Shown piece by piece: positions 46,048-56,281 of a DNA stretch of 64,000 nt. The notes below the pieces were generated by a model, which worked only from the letters and a program-made list of their open reading frames with translations, was not told where the DNA came from and made no database searches. Positions within the stretch are counted from its first letter, which is position 1. Each line of letters opens with the position of its first letter. Source of the stretch: an uncultured Erythrobacter sp. Lineage in GTDB: Bacteria; Pseudomonadota; Alphaproteobacteria; Sphingomonadales; Sphingomonadaceae. The stretch is taken from assembly GCA_947500645.1 (NCBI GenBank), contig CANMSD010000002.1:248001-312000 (forward strand). Direction: 5' to 3'. The position numbers and the translations under genes are program-made.

Positions 46048-46728
46048 TCATAGTTCGATCATGATACGCACCTTGTCCGGTGTCGTTCCGAGGGCCGTAG
46101 CAATACGTAAACGGCTTTCATTGACGACTGCGACGCTATCATCCGGGGTGGCAGAGCCCGACAAATCTTCTGCGGAAACGCCCAGAACTTCAGCAATTGC
46201 TTCGAGCCGATCGGGTAATGGCCGCGCCTTTCCTTTTTCCCAGGCCCACACCGTCGGCTTGCTAACACCAAGATATTCAGCGACTTGCGCAAGGGTGAGG
46301 CTGCGCTCCTTGCGCAGGCGGGAAAGCTTCAGACCCAGTGTCTCGCTGGTCATCGGCATCATGGCAGGAACACCGCCAATCGATTCAGGAAGCGGCGCAT
46401 CGGCGCGCAATTCGGCCGCAGCCAAGGCTGCCGGACTAAGGGCTTGTCCGAAGGCGCAACCGAACAGCGAACCGCTGACCCAGACGATCTCTGCGGCCAC
46501 TTCGCCAATCTGCGGGAGTTCAACCATCAGAGTTTCGCCGCGCTCGACCGGCAGGCTGGTTTGCAGCAGCAGTCCAGTGGCGGAAATGTTGTGAACGGTA
46601 ACGTTTGCAGCGACTCCGCCGGGCAATACGCCGCTGGTCTCCAGCCGCAGCTCGCGCCGGGGCTGATCCCGTTGTCCATCCGACTGTGGGCTATCCTCGA
46701 TCGGGCCGAGGTGAGCTTTCAGAACCAT
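46048..46728 (-). CDS. PilZ domain plus XRE helix-turn-helix regulator
   Basis: 226 residues. Residues about 10-100 are PilZ-like (RRELRLETSGVLPGG, VTVHNISATGLLLQTS), the fold that binds c-di-GMP; about 135-190 is a Cro/C1-type HTH (LGLKLSRLRKERSLTLAQVAEYLGVSKPTVWAWEKGKARP in two parts). AGGAG lies 8 bases before ATG 46728, fixing the start. Probably links c-di-GMP or envelope signals to transcription. Confidence 0.85.
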   Translation of the reverse strand: MVLKAHLGPIEDSPQSDGQRDQPRRELRLETSGVLPGGVAANVTVHNISATGLLLQTSLPVERGETLMVELPQIGEVAAEIVWVSGSLFGCAFGQALSPAALAAAELRADAPLPESIGGVPAMMPMTSETLGLKLSRLRKERSLTLAQVAEYLGVSKPTVWAWEKGKARPLPDRLEAIAEVLGVSAEDLSGSATPDDSVAVVNESRLRIATALGTTPDKVRIMIEL

Positions 46729-46848
46729 GTTCGCGACTCCTTTGTGAGCCACAAATCTTTGCGAACGGGGTTAAGAAGTAGTTAGCAAGCGCCATCTAAC
46801 CAGACGAAACGAGGCCTCAACCGGATAAATGCCTCGAAAACGTTAAGT

Positions 46849-48153
46849 TCAGGCCGCTTCTTCGGTCGAATCAAGCCCATAGGCGGTGTGAAGCACCCGC
46901 ACGGCCAGCTCGGTTTCGTCTTCGTCGATCAACACACTCACCTTAATTTCCGAGGTGGAAATCGCCTGAATGTTAATGCCTCGGTCCGAAAGCGCGCGGA
47001 ACATCGTGCTCGCGACGCCGGCATGACTCTTCATCCCCACGCCGACGACGCTGATCTTGGCAATATGACTGTCGGTGATGATGCGATTGAAGCCAATCTC
47101 GCTTATCCGGTCCTCAAGCAGGGCCTGCGCGCGCGCAAGATCGGCCTGCGGCACAGTAAAGGTGACGTCAGTCTCGCCTTTGTCGCGGCCGACGTTCTGA
47201 ATGATCATGTCGACGTTGATGCTGGCATCGGCCAGTGGCTCAAAGATATGCGCCACCGCGCCGGGCTTGTCCGGCACACGGGTGAGGATGATCTTGGCCT
47301 CATTCTTGTCATGCGCGATGCCGGTCACATGTTGGCGTTCCATATCGCCATTCTCCACCAATTGATCCATTTCCTCATCCGAGACGATCAGCGTCCCGGG
47401 CAGTTCGTCCGCAGATACCGAATCCTCGCCCACAAAGCTGGAGAGCACCTGGATGCGCACGCCAGACTTCATAGCCAGCCCGACAGAGCGGGTTTGCAAC
47501 ACTTTCGCACCCACCGAAGCGAGCTCGAGCATTTCCTCGTAAGTGACCGCTTTCAACTTGCGTGCCTTGGCGACGATACGTGGGTCGGTCGTGTAGACGC
47601 CATCGACATCCGTGTAGATATCGCAGCGATCCGCCTTCACCGCGGCTGCGATCGCAACCGCTGAGGTATCGGACCCGCCGCGCCCCATTGTCGTGATGCG
47701 GCCGTCCTCCGATATCCCCTGAAAGCCAGGGATCACGGCGATCTCGCCACCCTCCAGCGCTTCGATCAAGCCCGGCGCATCGATCGTTTCGATGCGCGCC
47801 TTCGCATGCGCTTCGATAGTCTTCACCGGCAATTGCCAGCCGAGCCAGCTGCGCGCCTTGCTGCCAAGCGATTGCAGAGTCAGCGCCAGCAAGCCGCTGG
47901 TCACCTGCTCGCCGCTGGAGACGACCACGTCATATTCGGCCGGGTCGTAGAGCGCATTGGCTTCGCGGCAGAAGTTGACCAGCCTGTCGGTCTCGCCTGC
48001 CATCGCTGAAACGACCACCGCGACCTGATGTCCGGCAGCCGCCTGAGCGCGCACGATATTGGCGACACGGCGGATGCGCTCGGTCCCGGCCATCGATGTG
48101 CCGCCGAACTTCATCACGATGCGTTGACCGCTCTTGGGCCCGCTATTGGCCAA
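46849..48153 (-). CDS. lysC: Aspartate kinase
   Basis: 434 residues from TTG 48153. VMKFGGTSMAG is the kinase opening motif, VVVSAMAGETDRL and GRGGSDTSAVAIAAAVKAD follow, and two ACT domains at the C-terminus (TRVPDKPGAVAHIFEPLADA, ISVVGVGMKSHAGVA) give feedback control by Lys/Thr. It commits aspartate to Lys, Met and Thr synthesis. TTG 48153 has GGGGGAAA upstream; ATG 48114 begins at the motif itself. Divergent from ubiG. Confidence 0.93.
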   Translation of the reverse strand: MANSGPKSGQRIVMKFGGTSMAGTERIRRVANIVRAQAAAGHQVAVVVSAMAGETDRLVNFCREANALYDPAEYDVVVSSGEQVTSGLLALTLQSLGSKARSWLGWQLPVKTIEAHAKARIETIDAPGLIEALEGGEIAVIPGFQGISEDGRITTMGRGGSDTSAVAIAAAVKADRCDIYTDVDGVYTTDPRIVAKARKLKAVTYEEMLELASVGAKVLQTRSVGLAMKSGVRIQVLSSFVGEDSVSADELPGTLIVSDEEMDQLVENGDMERQHVTGIAHDKNEAKIILTRVPDKPGAVAHIFEPLADASINVDMIIQNVGRDKGETDVTFTVPQADLARAQALLEDRISEIGFNRIITDSHIAKISVVGVGMKSHAGVASTMFRALSDRGINIQAISTSEIKVSVLIDEDETELAVRVLHTAYGLDSTEEAA

Positions 48154-48204
48154 TTTTCGTTTCCCCCGCTGGTGAGAATCTCCGCGCGCTGTTAGGGGGC
48201 CAGC

Positions 48205-48945
48205 ATGACAAACGCAAATGTCTCGAATGTAACTATCCGTCCGGAAGAGGCAGAGCACTTCGCTTCACTTGCGCGCGACTGGTGGAACCCGAAAGGTCCG
48301 ATGGCGTCATTGCATCAGATCAATCCGGTGCGGCTCGAGTTCATTCGTGCGGGGATCGACACGCATTGGGGCGCGGATATTCGCTCGACCCATCCGCTTG
48401 AGGGCAAGACGGCGCTCGACATTGGCTGCGGCGCTGGGCTGGTATGCGAGCCGCTGGCGCGCTTGGGTGCCGATGTGACCGGCGTCGATGCAGCGGCGGC
48501 GAACGTCTCGGCGGCGGCTGCTCATGCCGAAGCAGTCGGACTGGACATTCGCTATATGGCAGGCGAACTGGCCAGCCTCGACATTGGGCGGTTCGATCTC
48601 GTGACCTGCCTGGAAGTCATCGAACACGTTGCGGACAAGCCCGCATTTCTCGGCAATGTTGCGGATCGCATCGCACCGGGCGGGCTGCTTGTCATGTCGA
48701 CGCCCAATCGCACCGCAGCCTCACGGGTCTTGCTGGTCGGCGCGGCGGAGGCGGTTGGCTATGTCCCGAAGGGGACGCACGACTGGAACGACTTTGTCAC
48801 GCCCGAAGAACTCGAAGGCCTGCTTTCCGACGCTGGGCTAGAGGTGACCCACCGTCAGGGTATCGCCTATCGCCCTGGCAAAGGCCTGCACCTCTCCGGC
48901 GATGAGTCGCTGAACTATATCCTCACCGCACAGCGAGCCAAGTAG
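48205..48945 (+). CDS. ubiG: Ubiquinone O-methyltransferase UbiG
   Basis: 246 residues. FASLARDWWNPKGPMASLHQINPVR is the UbiG opening in two parts, ALDIGCGAGLVCEPLARLGA the SAM-binding motif and LVTCLEVIEHVADKPAFL the second motif. It performs both O-methylation steps of ubiquinone synthesis. It ends two bases from the convergent GDPD gene and diverges from lysC with a 51-bp gap. Confidence 0.95.
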   Translation: MTNANVSNVTIRPEEAEHFASLARDWWNPKGPMASLHQINPVRLEFIRAGIDTHWGADIRSTHPLEGKTALDIGCGAGLVCEPLARLGADVTGVDAAAANVSAAAAHAEAVGLDIRYMAGELASLDIGRFDLVTCLEVIEHVADKPAFLGNVADRIAPGGLLVMSTPNRTAASRVLLVGAAEAVGYVPKGTHDWNDFVTPEELEGLLSDAGLEVTHRQGIAYRPGKGLHLSGDESLNYILTAQRAK

Positions 48946-48947
48946 AC

Positions 48948-49988
48948 CTAGCGCCCGCTTAGCTCCGCATATTCGCGCACATTGTCCGTGAACACGCCGT
49001 CGACGCCTGCTGCGATCAGCGCGCGCCATAACGGCTGGTAATTGCCCGGATCACTCGGACGCAAAGAGGACCGTTGCAATTGCGGAGGCAGCATTCCGTT
49101 CTCGGCCCTCAAAGTCCATGCATGTACATCGAGGCCCAGTGCGCGTGCATCCGCAACCAGCGAAGTCGGCGTCAGATCGTCATTGAGCAATGACCGGACG
49201 TTAGCGCCGATCCCGTCTGCGTATTTGGCGATTTCAGCGAGACCGGTCGGTGTTGCCATATCTGCATATTCCATGCTCGGCTCATCCGCCGGCCCTCCAG
49301 AAGGCTTGATCAGCTGGATCAGTTTCACATCGGTGAGCCGGTTTAGCCGTTGCAGGGGACCGACCTCGAAGTTCTGCACGAACACCAGATCATCGGCATC
49401 GTCGAGGTCAGCCGCACGCAGATCGCGCACCAACAGATCGACCATATCGATCCCGGCATCCTGCAGCATGAAATTGGGATGTTTGAGCTCCGGATAGAAG
49501 CCGATCCTGCGACCGGTTTCTGCTTCCTTCGCGCGCAACAGCTTTACGATCTCATCGAAGGTCGGGATCTGATAGAGGCCATCAAAAGCGACATTGGCCG
49601 GACGGATTGACGGAATGCGCTCTTTCGCACGCAAGGTGCGGATCTCTTCCAGTGTGAAGTCTTCGGCGAACCATCCGGCAACCAGCTGCCCATCGATCAT
49701 CTTCTCGCGCCGGCGATCCTCGAACTCTTCACGGGCAGCGACATCGGTTGTGCCCGACAACTCGTTTTCATGCCGTGCGATCAGCACCAGGTCCTTGGTC
49801 GAAACGAAGTCCGGCTCGATGTAGTCGGCGCCCTGGTCGATAGCGAGTTCGTAAGCCGCAAGTGTATGCTCCGGCCGATCACCACTCGCACCGCGGTGAG
49901 CAATCACGATCGGAGCGTCAGCCACGTTCTGCGCGGCCACAGGCAGGGCGAAAGAGAGCATGGCAAGCGCAGTGATCCATTTCAGCAC
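48948..49988 (-). CDS. Periplasmic glycerophosphodiester phosphodiesterase
   Basis: 346 residues with a signal peptide (ITALAMLSFALPVAAQ). VIAHRGASGDRPEHTLAAYE and GADYIEPD carry the catalytic His and metal-binding Glu residues of GlpQ-type enzymes, with later HAWTLRAEN. It releases glycerol 3-phosphate from phosphodiesters. Start GTG 49988 is preferred (GGGAG upstream); GTG 49991 and 50003 are possible. The start lies inside the end of the ArsC-like gene. Confidence 0.9.
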   Translation of the reverse strand: MLKWITALAMLSFALPVAAQNVADAPIVIAHRGASGDRPEHTLAAYELAIDQGADYIEPDFVSTKDLVLIARHENELSGTTDVAAREEFEDRRREKMIDGQLVAGWFAEDFTLEEIRTLRAKERIPSIRPANVAFDGLYQIPTFDEIVKLLRAKEAETGRRIGFYPELKHPNFMLQDAGIDMVDLLVRDLRAADLDDADDLVFVQNFEVGPLQRLNRLTDVKLIQLIKPSGGPADEPSMEYADMATPTGLAEIAKYADGIGANVRSLLNDDLTPTSLVADARALGLDVHAWTLRAENGMLPPQLQRSSLRPSDPGNYQPLWRALIAAGVDGVFTDNVREYAELSGR

Positions 49989-50332
49989 CACGCATTCTCC
50001 CACTCGCTTTCGTTGAAGCCAAGGAGCACGCGTGCGCCATCTTCATGCTCGACCACGGGACGTTTGATAAGGCTGGTGTGCTCGATCATCAGCGCGACGG
50101 CTTTCTCGCGATCAATGTCAGCTTTGGCAGCATCATCCAGTTTCCGGAAAGTGGTGCCACGGCGATTGAGCAGGCTTTCCCAGCCGCACTCATCCGCCCA
50201 ACGATCCAGCCGCCCGCGATCTGCCCCTTCCTTCTTGTAGTCGTGAAATGTGTATTCAAGACCGTTCGCATCGAGCCATTTGCGCGCCTTCTTCACGGTG
50301 TCGCAATTGGGAATGCCATAAAGGTGGATCAT
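49982..50332 (-). CDS. ArsC/Spx-family (YffB-like) thioredoxin-fold protein
   Basis: 116 residues. LYGIPNCDTVKKARKWLD has the single active-site Cys of ArsC/Spx proteins, and SLIKRPVVEHEDGARVLLGF the cis-Pro region. More like YffB than true arsenate reductase. ATG 50332 chosen because similarity begins there. Confidence 0.85.
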   Translation of the reverse strand: MIHLYGIPNCDTVKKARKWLDANGLEYTFHDYKKEGADRGRLDRWADECGWESLLNRRGTTFRKLDDAAKADIDREKAVALMIEHTSLIKRPVVEHEDGARVLLGFNESEWENAWC

Positions 50333-50451
50333 GCCGAAAGTCCTACTGGATGGAACACTTGGAACACTGTTCAGGGCCAAAAACCAGCTCTGAAAACAAA
50401 CGCGAAAATTTGCAGCGGCGAGGGCGTGGAGCGATGGCCATGAACCCGGCC

Positions 50452-50934
50452 TTAGCGTCCGATCGGCGAGTAGGACAGATGCGCGTCTGCAATGGCCACC
50501 GCCAACGCATCCGCCGCGTCCGCGCCCGCGATCTCAGCACCGGGCAACAGCACTTTGAGCATCGCCTGCACCTGAGCCTTATCCGCGCCGCCTGTCCCAA
50601 CGACCGACTTCTTTACAGCCCGCGCAGCATGCTCGCGGACGCCCAGCCCCGCGGCCCCACACGCCGCCAGCACTGCGCCGCGCGCCTGCGCCAGCTTGAG
50701 GGTCGATTGCGGGTTTTTGTTGAGGAACACTTCTTCGCACGCGGCTCGCTCGGGCGAATGCTCGGCAATCACCGCATCCAGCGCAGTGACCAGATGCGAT
50801 AGCCGCGCAGGCATTGGCGCCTTGGCATCGGTCTTGATCTGGCCGTTGGCGATATGGCTGATGCGCGTGCCCTCCGCCCGGATCACGCCCCAGCCGGTGC
50901 AGCTGAGCGAAGGATCAAGTCCAAGGAAAATCAT
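50452..50934 (-). CDS. ruvC: Holliday junction endonuclease RuvC
   Basis: 160 residues: FLGLDPSLSCTGWGVI with the first catalytic Asp, AACEEVFLNKNPQSTLKLAQARG with the Glu, and GADAADALAVAIADAH with the terminal Asp residues. It resolves recombination intermediates. Coupled to a 30-residue membrane peptide by an ATGA overlap. All catalytic acids are present, unlike the RuvC-like island protein at 9555. Confidence 0.95.
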   Translation of the reverse strand: MIFLGLDPSLSCTGWGVIRAEGTRISHIANGQIKTDAKAPMPARLSHLVTALDAVIAEHSPERAACEEVFLNKNPQSTLKLAQARGAVLAACGAAGLGVREHAARAVKKSVVGTGGADKAQVQAMLKVLLPGAEIAGADAADALAVAIADAHLSYSPIGR

Positions 50935-51023
50935 AGACCGATCCTAAACCCCAAACGCCAAGCGATAGCCAGCAGGAAAGCGGCGGCCAAACCAATCGCA
51001 AAAAGCCATTCACGAAGCCTCAT
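50931..51023 (-). CDS. Possible 30-residue single-TM peptide coupled to ruvC
   Basis: ATG at 51023 encodes [20 protein letters not shown] then AWRLGFRIGL, one membrane helix with basic flanks. The stop overlaps the ruvC ATG (ATGA), and its start shares one base with the stop of the upstream membrane protein (TGATG). This tight packing supports translation. Confidence 0.5.
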   Translation of the reverse strand: MRLREWLFAIGLAAAFLLAIAWRLGFRIGL

Positions 51024-51232
51024 CACTCATCCAAGAGATCTTGCCAGACTCCAAAGCAATACGCTGGAAGAAAGATAATGCTGAACACAATGCATACGAC
51101 AGCAAAAACTGTGTTGAGAAATCCGCCCTCCTCCAATCGGTCAAAAAGCACGAACAAAAATCCGATTGTACCAAAGAACGGCAGTGATGCCGCGAAAACG
51201 CGCCAGCCCCACTGCGATTTCAGTCTTTTCAC
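51023..51232 (-). CDS. Small two-TM membrane protein
   Basis: 69 residues with two membrane helices ([18 protein letters not shown] and [19 protein letters not shown]). It begins within the last codons of the YebC-family gene (4-nt overlap) and joins the 30-residue peptide, so it sits in a yebC-ruvC operon. Function unknown. Confidence 0.6.
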   Translation of the reverse strand: MKRLKSQWGWRVFAASLPFFGTIGFLFVLFDRLEEGGFLNTVFAVVCIVFSIIFLPAYCFGVWQDLLDE

Positions 51233-51975
51233 GCGTCCAGCTTCGCCATCACCTCGTCGGAGATTTCATAGTTCCCCCAGACGGTCTGCACATCGTCATC
51301 ATCGTCTAGTGTGTCGATCAGCTTGAGCAGCGTGCCCGCGCCTTTCTCGTCTAGCTCGACGGTGAGGTTGGGCTTCCAGGCCAGCTTGACCTCTTTCGCT
51401 TCACCCAGCGCCTTTTCCAATGACGAGGCGACTTCGTGAAGATCATCGGCGGCGGTCCAAATTTCGTGACCTTCCTCACTCGACGAAATATCTTCCGCAC
51501 CCGCTTCCATGGCCGCTTCGAGTACCTTGTCCTCGTCGCCGGCATCGGCGGCATACTCAATGTAACCCAGCCGCTCGAAGCCGTGCGCAACCGAGCCTTC
51601 CGTACCGAGATTTCCGCCATTTTTGCTGAAGGCGGTGCGCACGGCGGTGGCGGTGCGATTGCGGTTGTCGGTCAGCGTTTCGACAATGATCGCGCTGCCG
51701 CCCGGGCCATAGCCTTCGTAGCGCACTTCTTCGTAGTTCTCGTCATCGCCCGCGCTCGCCTTGTCGATGGCGCGCTGGATGTTGTCCTTGGGCATCGACT
51801 GAGCCTTGGCCGTATTGACCGCCAGCCGCAGGCGCGGGTTCATGTCGGGATCGGGCGTGCCCATCTTCGCTGCGACTGTGATCTCGCGGCTGAGTTTGGA
51901 AAACAGGTTGGAGCGTTTCTTGTCCTGCGCACCCTTGCGGTGCATGATATTCTTGAATTTGGAATGGCCTGCCAT
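51229..51975 (-). CDS. YebC/PmpR-family protein
   Basis: 248 residues: [20 protein letters not shown], then [13 protein letters not shown] and [14 protein letters not shown], hallmarks of YebC/TACO1. These proteins act in transcriptional control or ease translation of difficult sequences. Usually near ruvC, as here. Confidence 0.95.
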   Translation of the reverse strand: MAGHSKFKNIMHRKGAQDKKRSNLFSKLSREITVAAKMGTPDPDMNPRLRLAVNTAKAQSMPKDNIQRAIDKASAGDDENYEEVRYEGYGPGGSAIIVETLTDNRNRTATAVRTAFSKNGGNLGTEGSVAHGFERLGYIEYAADAGDEDKVLEAAMEAGAEDISSSEEGHEIWTAADDLHEVASSLEKALGEAKEVKLAWKPNLTVELDEKGAGTLLKLIDTLDDDDDVQTVWGNYEISDEVMAKLDA

Positions 51976-52055
51976 GAGTGATCTTATCTGCTTACTGCTG
52001 AGCTGGTGAATCTGCTGCGCCAGTTCCTAGCGAAGGGCGCGGCGGCGGACAACGC

Positions 52056-52511
52056 CTATGGCTTGATATCGAAATGGAGCACGGAAATCTCATTCGATGC
52101 AAGCTTCCGATAGAGGGCTTGGGCAGGTTCGTCCTCGGGCTGAACATCGGCCTGAACAAAGATGGTCCACGCACCTGCCTCTCTGGCGATCCGGCGGGTT
52201 TCTTCGATCATCTTGGTGGCAATGCCTTGGCGGCGGAACTCCTCATGAACAGCCAAGTCATAAATGTACAACTCGCTGCGCGCTTGCTCGAACTTCGGAA
52301 GCAGGAAGCCCGCCAGCGCACCCGCTGGACGACCGTCATCCTCCGCGAGAATTGCGACATTCTTCGGGTCGCTGAGCCAGTCCCTTGCATTATCGTCAGA
52401 GGGTTTTGCATCCGAATAGTTTTCGGGTTCATCGAAGACGTCCGAAAAGATCGCATTCATCGTCCGAAAGCCAGCAACATCGCTCGCTGAAAGTCGCCGG
52501 ATCGAAACCAT
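52056..52511 (-). CDS. AAC(3)-I-like GNAT acetyltransferase
   Basis: 151 residues, GNAT fold: LPKFEQARSELYIYDLAV followed by RRQGIATKMI (acetyl-CoA loop) and AWTIFVQADVQPEDEPAQAL, closing with LHFDIKP. These blocks are very similar to aminoglycoside 3-N-acetyltransferases of the AAC(3)-I class, including the PKFEQARSE stretch. Activity on aminoglycosides is inferred and may be weak in an environmental chromosome gene. Confidence 0.8.
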   Translation of the reverse strand: MVSIRRLSASDVAGFRTMNAIFSDVFDEPENYSDAKPSDDNARDWLSDPKNVAILAEDDGRPAGALAGFLLPKFEQARSELYIYDLAVHEEFRRQGIATKMIEETRRIAREAGAWTIFVQADVQPEDEPAQALYRKLASNEISVLHFDIKP

Positions 52512-52515
52512 CGGT

Positions 52516-52863
52516 TCAAACCTTCACGGCTGTCCCGCTGGCGCTGACCATCAGCATCGACCCGTTTGCGCCGATCACTTCATAGTCGAGATCAATCCCG
52601 ACAACTGCATTGCCTCCGCGACTAGCGGCCTCGGCCTGCAGTTCTTCAATAGCCTGGTTGCGCGCGTCAGCCAGAATTCTCTCATAGCTGCCAGAGCGCC
52701 CGCCCACGATGTCGCGAACACTGGCGAACAGGTCACGAAAGACGTTGGCCCCAACGATCACTTCGCCGGTTATCACGCCCAGATATTCCTGGATCGGATG
52801 GCCTTCGAGTGTGGGGGTTGTACTGACGATGACGCCGCGCGCGTCTTTCCATGGTCCTGCCAT
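52516..52863 (-). CDS. YbjQ-family (heavy-metal-binding-like) protein
   Basis: 115 residues: [36 protein letters not shown] and [16 protein letters not shown] are typical of the YbjQ/UPF0145 family, which forms ring oligomers of unclear function. AGAGGAG precedes ATG 52863. Ends 4 bases after... before the start region of the acetyltransferase gene, on the same strand. Confidence 0.88.
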   Translation of the reverse strand: MAGPWKDARGVIVSTTPTLEGHPIQEYLGVITGEVIVGANVFRDLFASVRDIVGGRSGSYERILADARNQAIEELQAEAASRGGNAVVGIDLDYEVIGANGSMLMVSASGTAVKV

Positions 52864-52934
52864 AACTACTCCTCTGAATTCTGCATTATCGACATAATAC
52901 AAAGTGCGTCAGACCTCACGACTGCATGCTCAGC

Positions 52935-53171
52935 TCAACCCAGGCCCAGTGCCGCCTTGTAGGTCTCGAGAATGGTTTCCATCTCGCTGCGGTCGTCAGG
53001 CTTCATCTTACGCAGGCGCACCACCTGACGCATGATCTTCGGATCATAGCCTACAGCCTTTGCCTCAGCATAGACATCTCGGATGTCGTCGGCGATGCCC
53101 TTCTTTTCTTCTTCGAGGCGTTCAATGCGCTCGATCAGCAGGCGCAGGCGGTCGTCAGTGGCTTCGGCCAT
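52935..53171 (-). CDS. GapR-like nucleoid protein (DUF2312)
   Basis: 78 residues: [20 protein letters not shown], then [20 protein letters not shown], and [12 protein letters not shown]. This is the DUF2312 family, whose Caulobacter member GapR binds overtwisted AT-rich DNA and assists replication. ATG 53171 matches the family start. Confidence 0.92.
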   Translation of the reverse strand: MAEATDDRLRLLIERIERLEEEKKGIADDIRDVYAEAKAVGYDPKIMRQVVRLRKMKPDDRSEMETILETYKAALGLG

Positions 53172-53332
53172 CTTCTTGGGTCTCCGTTGGAAGTTCGATT
53201 CGGTTTCGCGTGACCTAGCTGGAGCGCGAGAGATGGTGAAGCGCGCCATCCACAAATTCTTGGCTGGTTTCGAACTGGCCGCAAACCAAGGGAAATGATA
53301 AGCAACCGTCACAGTTTTCTGGGAGGACTTCG

Positions 53333-54037
53333 ATGAAACGCTTTGCTGCTCTTGCTCTTGTTTTCTCGGCGACCGCGACAGCGGGTACGCTGAACCCGAG
53401 TCCCTATGAAACGCGTGAAGAAGCGATTGAACCGGTTGAAGAAGTTGCCATCAACGGGCCATTCAAAGTGCTAATTTTCGGCAATTCCACCGAGTCCACA
53501 GTGAGGCTGACGGGTCCCGAGGAATTGCTCGAAGACGCCGAAGTGGTCGTGGCCGATGGCACTTTGACAATCCAGTTTCGCGATAACGCGCGATGGAGCT
53601 GGAATCCCGGATCGGGGATGAATGTGGTGGTTCATCTACCCGCGCTTGATACTGTGGGCGTGACGGGCGCTGCGCAGGTTGATGTGATCGGTGTAAAGGC
53701 TGAGACCTTCAAAGCCGGGACGAACGGAGCCGGATCAATCACGGTTTCCGATCTGGAAGCTGATCAAGTCCAATTGGGCACAGCTGGTTCCGGTTCGATC
53801 GAGGCCAAAGGAACAGCCAACGCAGCAATGTTCGGTATTGGCGGCACAGGCTCCATCGAAGCCAAGCGTTTGCGGGTCAAAACCGCTCAGATCGGCGTTG
53901 GCGGTCCGGGCAAAGTCTATGCCGATGTGTCGGAAAGCGCAGAAATCGGCGTTGGCGGTGCTGGCCGCGTGGAAGTGGTCGGCGGCGCGCAATGCACATT
54001 CAATGAGGAGCAGGCGGCGAAGATCGAATGCCGTTGA
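53333..54037 (+). CDS. GIN/DUF2807 exported beta-helix protein
   Basis: 234 residues with a signal peptide ([14 protein letters not shown]). Repeated short units such as [20 protein letters not shown] and [14 protein letters not shown] indicate the beta-helical fold of the DUF2807 'putative auto-transporter adhesin head GIN' family. It faces the periplasm or surface; role unknown. Confidence 0.8.
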   Translation: MKRFAALALVFSATATAGTLNPSPYETREEAIEPVEEVAINGPFKVLIFGNSTESTVRLTGPEELLEDAEVVVADGTLTIQFRDNARWSWNPGSGMNVVVHLPALDTVGVTGAAQVDVIGVKAETFKAGTNGAGSITVSDLEADQVQLGTAGSGSIEAKGTANAAMFGIGGTGSIEAKRLRVKTAQIGVGGPGKVYADVSESAEIGVGGAGRVEVVGGAQCTFNEEQAAKIECR

Positions 54038-54052
54038 GGCAAGCAACTTGAC

Positions 54053-54385
54053 CTAGCGCAAATCGGCCTTGTTGCGCGTCAGGCTCTTTTCCATCGCTGC
54101 GATCTGCTCTTCGGTGGCGGGTGATTGCCGGGTCGCTTTCCACTCATCCATCGGCATACCGTGGATCAGTTCACGGGCGGCGGCCTTGTCGCCTTCGAAC
54201 CCGGCGTCGCGGATCCAGTCCGCCAGGCAATTGCGGCAGAACCCCGCGAGCCCCATCAGCTCGATATTTTGTGCGTCGTGGCGATGCTGCAAGTGGCGCA
54301 CCAATCGGCGGAATGCAGCGGCCGCAATCGCATCGTCAAGCTGGTCAATCGAACCGGCATTTGGGCCGGGCGCATTCGTATCCAT
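54053..54385 (-). CDS. DUF1244 family protein
   Basis: 110 residues: AAAFRRLVRHLQHRHDAQNI, ELMGLAGFCRNCLADW and HGMPMDEWKATRQ fit DUF1244, a small helical family widespread in proteobacteria. The Cys pair in CRNC could bind metal. Divergent from pyruvate kinase. Confidence 0.88.
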   Translation of the reverse strand: MDTNAPGPNAGSIDQLDDAIAAAAFRRLVRHLQHRHDAQNIELMGLAGFCRNCLADWIRDAGFEGDKAAARELIHGMPMDEWKATRQSPATEEQIAAMEKSLTRNKADLR

Positions 54386-54433
54386 GTGAAGCTAATCCTT
54401 GAGTTGAAATCCGGCTGTGTCATAGCTGAGGAG

Positions 54434-55948
<1,515 letters not shown>

Positions 55949-55957
55949 CAAATCAGG

Positions 55958-56233
55958 ATGGATTTCGACGACCTTCTGCAGCGCTATTTCGCCGCATCCG
56001 ACCCGACCCAAATCGCACCCAGCGCGTTGGAAGCGGGGACCGAGAAAATGCTGGTCGATCTGGGACTGGAGAAGGATCGCGGCAAACGCTTTGCTTTATG
56101 GTCGCTGCTTCACCTGCTGGGCCAAGCGCCCGACCTCGACGTTGCCTTCAAGGATGAAGACGACCGAGAGGCGGCGCGCAATTTCATGGATATGATGGCG
56201 GGCATGACTGAGAGCGACGGGGGCGACGAATAA
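55958..56233 (+). CDS. Small acidic conserved-looking protein downstream of pyk
   Basis: 91 residues, helical and acidic (KMLVDLGLEKDRGKRFALWSL, FKDEDDREAARNFMDMMAGM). It follows the pyruvate kinase gene by 9 bp and is probably co-transcribed. The family was not recognised. Confidence 0.6.
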   Translation: MDFDDLLQRYFAASDPTQIAPSALEAGTEKMLVDLGLEKDRGKRFALWSLLHLLGQAPDLDVAFKDEDDREAARNFMDMMAGMTESDGGDE

Positions 56234-56281
56234 GACCTTCGCGCCATTGGCCTCAGCGCTGCCGAAGCAATCAGGCCAGCG

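Noticed and set aside
54125..54433. N-terminal extension of pyruvate kinase
   Set aside because: It runs antisense through the DUF1244 gene and pyruvate kinase similarity begins after ATG 54434 with GAGGAG.
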